From the NCBI RefSeq assembly GCF_013201725.1, contig NZ_CP053835.1, positions 2,356,001-2,420,000 of the forward strand: a stretch of DNA of 64,000 nucleotides, given 5' to 3'. Under the pieces are notes generated by a model. The model saw only the letters and a list, made by a program, of their open reading frames with translations. It did no database searches and had not been told where the DNA came from. Origin of the DNA: Arcobacter defluvii. Lineage in GTDB: Bacteria; Campylobacterota; Campylobacteria; Campylobacterales; Arcobacteraceae. Positions 60,601 to 64,000 of the stretch are shown one piece after another. Made by a program: the position numbers and the translations under genes. Numbering within the stretch: position 1 is the first letter of the stretch; every line of letters starts with the position of its first letter.

Positions 60601-62073
60601 TAACGGAGTATCATCACCCATAGAACCAACTGGTTCTTTTCCATCTTTTGCCATTGGCTCAATAACTTGATCCAATACTTCATAAGTAATATTAAAATAC
60701 TTTTGTTTTTTCTCTAAATTTTCAAATTTATAGTCTTTTACATTTAAAAAAGTATCTTCTATATATTCTTGAACATAATCCATATCATCATTTAACCATT
60801 TTGAATAGTGTTGAGATGATTTTAAATAATTATTGATGTCATCTTCTTTTAATATTTTTCCATGTTTAAGATCAAGTGCAATCATTTGACCTGATTGTAA
60901 TCTTCCTCTTTCAAGAACATTATCATCTTCTATATTTAAAGTTCCATATTCAGATGTAATATATAATTTATCATCTTTTGTAATAACATATTTAGATGGT
61001 CTTAATCCATTTCTATCAATTAAGCATCCGATATGTCTTCCATCTGTTAATGAAACAGCTGCTGGTCCATCCCAAGCTTCCATAGTAGTTGCAGTATATT
61101 CGTAAAATGCTCTTAAGTTTGAATCCATATGAGGAGCATTTTGCCAAGGAGCTGGTACTAATGCACGTGCAGCTTTAAAAAAATCCACTCCATTTGCAAG
61201 TAAGAATTCAAACATATTGTCTAAAGATGTAGAGTCTGAACCAACATTTTGTAAAATTGGTAATAATCTTTTCATCTCTTCTTCTGAAAAAACATCTGAT
61301 TTTAACTGTTCTGATTTTACTTCAACATTAAATCTATTTGCTTCAACAGAATTTATCTCTCCATTATGAGCTATTGCTCTAAAAGGTTGCGCTAATCTCC
61401 ATAAAGGAAGAGTATTTGTTGAAAATCTTTGATGAAATAAAGAAAAAGAAATTTTAAAATCTTCATCTCTTAAATCTATATAAAAATGCTTAATGTGCGT
61501 AGGCATAATAAGCCCTTTATACGCAATTACCTTAGATGAAAATGTAGGAATATAAAAATCTTTCTTTTCTATTAATTTATGCTCACACTCTTTTCTTGTT
61601 AAGTAAAGCATTGCTTCAAATCTTTTAGATGACATTAAAGTACTTGGGATAACAAATACTTGAATAATATGCGGTAAACTCTCTAAAGCTTGTTGACCTA
61701 ATGCATCAGTATCAACAGGTACTTCTCTTGTTAGAATAACTTTTAAATCATTTCTTTCACAATATTCTTTAAAAGTATCTATATCTTCAAGTCCTCCTGC
61801 AAAAATCATCGCAACTGCGTAAATTTCTGGTAAATCAACACCTTTTTGTGCTGCTACCTTTCTCATGAAAGAATCAGGCATAGATAATAATAAACCAGAA
61901 CCATCTCCTGTTTTACCATCTGCTGCTACTGCACCTCTGTGCATCATTCTTTCAAGTGAAGTTATTGCATCTTCTAAATTTTTATGACTTGGTCGATTTT
62001 TCATATCTGCTACTAAACCAAACCCACAATTATCTTTAAAAGAAGTTAGTAAGTCTAAATTACACCCCATCAT
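57634..62073 (-). CDS. gltB: glutamate synthase large subunit
   Basis: A 1,479-residue enzyme. After a 15-residue pro-peptide, Cys16 (NCGFGLVAD) becomes the N-terminal nucleophile for glutaminase activity. The central FMN domain has GEGGEDAKR and the synthase loop GGDGGTGAAP. CKILRICHTNKCSVGVATQ carries the [3Fe-4S] cysteines (C-x5-C-x4-C), and the C-terminal beta-helix ends the protein. It converts glutamine and 2-oxoglutarate to two glutamates. First gene of the minus-strand run, divergent from dctP. Confidence 0.97.
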   Translation of the reverse strand: MMGCNLDLLTSFKDNCGFGLVADMKNRPSHKNLEDAITSLERMMHRGAVAADGKTGDGSGLLLSMPDSFMRKVAAQKGVDLPEIYAVAMIFAGGLEDIDTFKEYCERNDLKVILTREVPVDTDALGQQALESLPHIIQVFVIPSTLMSSKRFEAMLYLTRKECEHKLIEKKDFYIPTFSSKVIAYKGLIMPTHIKHFYIDLRDEDFKISFSLFHQRFSTNTLPLWRLAQPFRAIAHNGEINSVEANRFNVEVKSEQLKSDVFSEEEMKRLLPILQNVGSDSTSLDNMFEFLLANGVDFFKAARALVPAPWQNAPHMDSNLRAFYEYTATTMEAWDGPAAVSLTDGRHIGCLIDRNGLRPSKYVITKDDKLYITSEYGTLNIEDDNVLERGRLQSGQMIALDLKHGKILKEDDINNYLKSSQHYSKWLNDDMDYVQEYIEDTFLNVKDYKFENLEKKQKYFNITYEVLDQVIEPMAKDGKEPVGSMGDDTPLACFSKVNRNFTDFFRQKFAQVTNPPIDPYREKVVMSLETGFGRVHNVLDEKPEYARRLKVTSPILMKEKYDVLYSFGDEKSPRYDAYYKNRVFSTSFKSNLKESLETLATYVVKAVREDGVAVVILDDRAVNDNEKIIPAAMAVGFLNQKLLKEGIRHNVSLVTITGEVYDPHMAAVLIAFGCTAIYPYMMYASTVAFFQREKPTKYEMQKYLKNTQKSVNAGILKIMSKMGICTIASYRNSGLFDIVGLDDEIINSCFTGAHSELSGLTFADIEERINKSHHNAFKEEHSIFPLDLGGFYKYSNGGEYHDYGPATTKAMHNKHASSKEDITDFEGLRELVANRDKKFIRDFLEFNSDRKPIDISEVESKETIFKRFATAAMSLGSISPEAHEAMATAMNTIGGMSNSGEGGEDAKRFGTIRNSKIKQVASGRFGVTPAYLRSAEELQIKVAQGAKPGEGGQLPGHKVTGLIATLRHTVPGVTLISPPPHHDIYSIEDLAQLIFDLKQINPLAKITVKLVSSIGVGTIAAGVAKAYADKIIISGGDGGTGAAPLTSIKHAGNPWEMGLSEAHNALKANHLREFVHVQTDGGLKTGLDVVKAAMLGAESYAFGTASLTLLGCKILRICHTNKCSVGVATQDETLRDYFTGTVERLISYFTFIAEDVRNILASLGYKTIEEIVGRSDLLKVIDDKFAQKFDFQNILRRVEGIDTCQKETNAPFDDNKFEKELLKKVHRTIENPSSPVKVNADISNLNRSFGALISGEIARFYGDKGLPENSININLKGIAGQSFGAFLSKGMNLYLDGAANDYVGKGMNGGKIIINPAHQGPKFAGAGNTCLYGATGGKLYIRAAVGERFAVRNSGCITVVEGTGDNPCEYMTGGIAVILGNTGINFGAGMTGGLAFVYDPEKTFVDKMNQELIEPVRVDTDDTERERLYLKRLLLDYLHETQSEIAEHILQNFRAEIRNFWMVKPKNMTVLPLDPDKGD

Positions 62074-62250
62074 TTTCCTTTATATTAATCTTTCATATTC
62101 CGTAGTAAAGTTGGATAATAATATACTATAAATTAGTTTAAATTGTAGTTAAACACTTGAAATATTGAATCTTTACAACCGCTAATTATACAACAATTAT
62201 TTCATATAAAAAAGTATAAATTATATATTTTTTATACAACAGATATTTTT

Positions 62251-62265
62251 TATACAATTTGTATA
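62251..62265. promoter_or_regulatory. palindromic candidate operator between gltB and dctP
   Basis: TATACAA-T-TTGTATA is a perfect 7+1+7 palindrome, with another half-site TATACAA at 62232-62238. It lies 178 bases before gltB and 95 before dctP, in the 286-base divergent promoter region. The regulator is unknown; a two-component system such as DctR would fit the TRAP genes. Confidence 0.45.
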
Positions 62266-62322
62266 AAGTATCAAAAAATAGACAATTGTTAATAATTACA
62301 TAATAGTTACATAACTTTTAAC

Positions 62323-62328
62323 TATAAT
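62323..62328 (+). promoter_or_regulatory. -10 element upstream of dctP
   Basis: TATAAT at 62323-62328, about 32 bases before the dctP ATG. No good -35 hexamer is visible 17 bases earlier, which would fit an activator-dependent promoter, so the start site is tentative. Confidence 0.4.
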
Positions 62329-62359
62329 TTTTTATATCAAAATTTAAGGAGAGTAAGAT

Positions 62360-63352
62360 ATGAGAAAATTAGTTTTAGGAACAATTGCAGCAGCAATGTT
62401 AGCAACATCGGGATTAGCAGCAGATTATACAATGAAAGTAAGTCACGTTGTAAGTGCAAGTACACCAAAAGGTAAAGCAGCAGACTTTTTTGAAAAAAGA
62501 GTTGAAGAATTAACAGGTGGAAAAATTGATGTTCAAGTATTCCCAAATTCTCAATTATACGGTGATGGTGAAGAAATCAAAGCACTTGTTATGAATAATG
62601 TACAAGTAATTATGCCAAGTTTATCTAAATTTACAAGTGTTGCACCACAAATGCAATTATTTGATTTACCTTTCATTTTTAGAGATAAAGCACATCTTTA
62701 TAATGTAATGGATGGAGAAGTTGGTAAAACTTTAAAATCATTTGTAGATGCAAAAAAACAAATGATTGCTATGGATTACTGGGATGCTGGATTTAAAGAT
62801 TTTTCTAGTAGCAAAAAACCTTTAATTGTACCAGAAGATGCAAAAGGAATGAAATTTAGAATTCAAAGTTCAAAAGTTTTAGAAGCACAATTTAAAGCTG
62901 TTGGTGGAAATCCACAAGTTTTACCATTTTCAGAAGTATATTCAGCATTACAACAAGGTGTTGTAGATGGAACTGAAAATCCATTATCTAACTTCTATAC
63001 AAAAAAATTCCATGAAGTTCAATCTAGTCTTACTTTAAGTAACCACGGATACTTAGGTTACCTTGTTGTTATGAATGAGCAATTTTGGAATAAATTACCA
63101 AAAGATTTACAAGAAAAAGTTTCTCAAGCTATGAAAGAAGCTACTGAACTTGAAAGAAAAGAATCAGCAGTTGAAGATGCAAAAATTATGGATGAATTAA
63201 GAAAATATTCAAAAGAAACAGGAAAACTTGAAATTATAGAATTAACACCTGAACAAAAACAAGAATGGAAAAAAGCTATGTCAGTTGTTTATCCTAAGTT
63301 TTATGATGTAATAGGTGAAGATTTAATTAAAAAAGCAATTGATACAAAGTAG
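62360..63352 (+). CDS. dctP: TRAP transporter substrate-binding protein DctP
   Basis: A 330-residue periplasmic protein. MRKLVLGTIAAAMLATSGLAA is the signal peptide, probably cut after GLA. DctP features include SHVVSASTPKGKAADFFEKRVEELTGG, QVFPNSQLYGDGEEIKALVMN, FRIQSSKVLEAQFKAVGGNPQVLPFSEVYSALQQGVVDGTENPL. The conserved Arg of the carboxylate pocket is in KFRIQSSKV. It binds a C4-dicarboxylate or related organic acid and passes it to DctQM. AGGAG lies 8 bases upstream of the ATG. First of the three-gene operon. Confidence 0.96.
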   Translation: MRKLVLGTIAAAMLATSGLAADYTMKVSHVVSASTPKGKAADFFEKRVEELTGGKIDVQVFPNSQLYGDGEEIKALVMNNVQVIMPSLSKFTSVAPQMQLFDLPFIFRDKAHLYNVMDGEVGKTLKSFVDAKKQMIAMDYWDAGFKDFSSSKKPLIVPEDAKGMKFRIQSSKVLEAQFKAVGGNPQVLPFSEVYSALQQGVVDGTENPLSNFYTKKFHEVQSSLTLSNHGYLGYLVVMNEQFWNKLPKDLQEKVSQAMKEATELERKESAVEDAKIMDELRKYSKETGKLEIIELTPEQKQEWKKAMSVVYPKFYDVIGEDLIKKAIDTK

Positions 63353-63365
63353 TAAAGTTTAAAAT

Positions 63366-63920
63366 ATGAAAAATTTTTTTGAAATTATCGACTTAATTGT
63401 AGGTACAATCAATAAAACAATGGCAGTCTTAGGACTGTCAATTGGTGTTTTATTAGCATTTATCAATGTAATATTAAGATATGTTTTTGATATGAGTCTT
63501 ACTTGGGCTGCTGAACTTACAAACTATCTTTTTATTTGGTCTGCACTTTTTGGTGCTGCATATGGTTTTAAACAAGGAGCACATATCTCTGTAACTTTAC
63601 TTATTGAAAAGTTTCCTCCGTTTATTACCAAATGTCTTCTAATTTTTGCAAATTTTATTTCAATCGCATATCTTGCTACACTATCATATTTTGGATATGA
63701 ACTTATCCTTATGTTAGCAGATTTTGGAGAAATGAGTGTTGATTTAGAAATTCCTTTATGGATCCCACACCTTGTACTTCCTATTGCTTTTGCATTAGCC
63801 GCATATAGAGCTGCTGAAAAATTAGTTGAAATTTATAATACTGATGCAAAAGATATTGAATTATTTAATGAACATGAAAATGTAATACATGAAGTTACAT
63901 CAAATAAAGGAGAAAAATAA
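63366..63920 (+). CDS. dctQ: TRAP transporter small permease DctQ
   Basis: A 184-residue protein with four transmembrane segments. LGLSIGVLLAFINVILRYVFDMSLTWAAELTNYLFIWSALFGAAYGFKQGAHI contains the DctQ hallmark R-Y-x-F and W-x-x-E. It forms the small membrane part of the secondary, sodium-driven TRAP carrier. It starts 13 bases after dctP and ends 2 bases before dctM. Confidence 0.94.
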   Translation: MKNFFEIIDLIVGTINKTMAVLGLSIGVLLAFINVILRYVFDMSLTWAAELTNYLFIWSALFGAAYGFKQGAHISVTLLIEKFPPFITKCLLIFANFISIAYLATLSYFGYELILMLADFGEMSVDLEIPLWIPHLVLPIAFALAAYRAAEKLVEIYNTDAKDIELFNEHENVIHEVTSNKGEK

Positions 63921-63922
63921 TA

Positions 63923-64000
63923 TGGTTATTGCAACTTTATTTATCTTATTATTTGCACTTATGCTTTTAGGAGTACCTGTTGCTGTCGCATTGGGAACAA
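63923..64000 (+). CDS. dctM: TRAP transporter large permease DctM (start only)
   Basis: The first 26 codons of the large permease: MVIATLFILLFALMLLGVPVAVALGT, the characteristic DctM N-terminus with G-x-P. The rest lies past the window. AGGAG is 9 bases before the ATG. Confidence 0.9.

Overview
The window comes from a low-GC member of the Campylobacterota. The closest fit is the Arcobacter/Aliarcobacter group. The reasons are the AT-rich codon use, the Campylobacter-like Fur, a GyrA whose quinolone-determining threonine is residue 85 (the numbering reported for Arcobacter butzleri), a ferredoxin-thioredoxin-reductase/rhodanese fusion, and a heptose plus rhamnose surface-sugar locus. The genus is inferred from sequence recognition alone.

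Layout. 1-1.9 kb: end of a phosphomannomutase-type gene, a nitrilase-family hydrolase, a small HTH protein and a lytic transglycosylase with a near-ideal sigma70 promoter. 2-6.8 kb: an iron region with paired Fur boxes, a 21-residue cysteine peptide, a DUF2325 protein, an unknown protein, a flavodoxin, fur, and feoA-feoB behind another Fur box. 6.8-14.5 kb: housekeeping genes (bpt, trpA, a ClC transporter, panB, ruvB, an AI-2E/PerM permease, the FTR-rhodanese fusion, a VF530 protein). 14.6-20.3 kb: a complete rRNA operon on the minus strand (promoter, 16S, tRNA-Ile, tRNA-Ala, 23S, 5S, terminator). Sequences flanking 16S and 23S are complementary and form the precursor processing stems. 20.4-22.4 kb: a decayed tautomerase gene, an IS30-family element with one nonsense codon, and four tandem tRNA-Asn genes behind one consensus promoter. 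22.4-31.6 kb: a radical SAM protein, hemE, a YqhA protein, asd, gyrA, a DUF465 protein, argJ, a K+ channel and rpmB.

31.6-62 kb: surface sugars and nitrogen assimilation. A plus-strand set (gmhB, hldD, hldE, gmhA, a DUF535 gene) makes ADP-heptose; gmhB lacks a normal start codon and probably begins at ATT. A broken IS256-family element separates it from a 23.5-kb minus-strand run. Read in its own direction, that run carries gltB-gltD, an inositol-phosphatase-like gene, a ferredoxin, ppx/gppA, an LpxL-type acyltransferase, an ELM1-family protein, a UDP-sugar dehydrogenase, several glycosyltransferases, a heptosyltransferase, an O-antigen ligase-like protein, and the dTDP-rhamnose genes rmlA, C, D, B. 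An MBOAT/SGNH O-acylation pair sits inside the rml set. Together these would build and decorate a heptose- and rhamnose-containing lipopolysaccharide or lipooligosaccharide.

62.3-64 kb: a TRAP transporter (dctP, dctQ and the first codons of dctM) with a palindromic candidate operator upstream. No CRISPR array, prophage or convincing new defence system was seen. The most unusual items are the ATT start of gmhB, the Fur-controlled small-peptide/DUF2325/unknown-gene cassette, the FTR-rhodanese fusion, and the recently duplicated tRNA-Asn array next to an insertion element.
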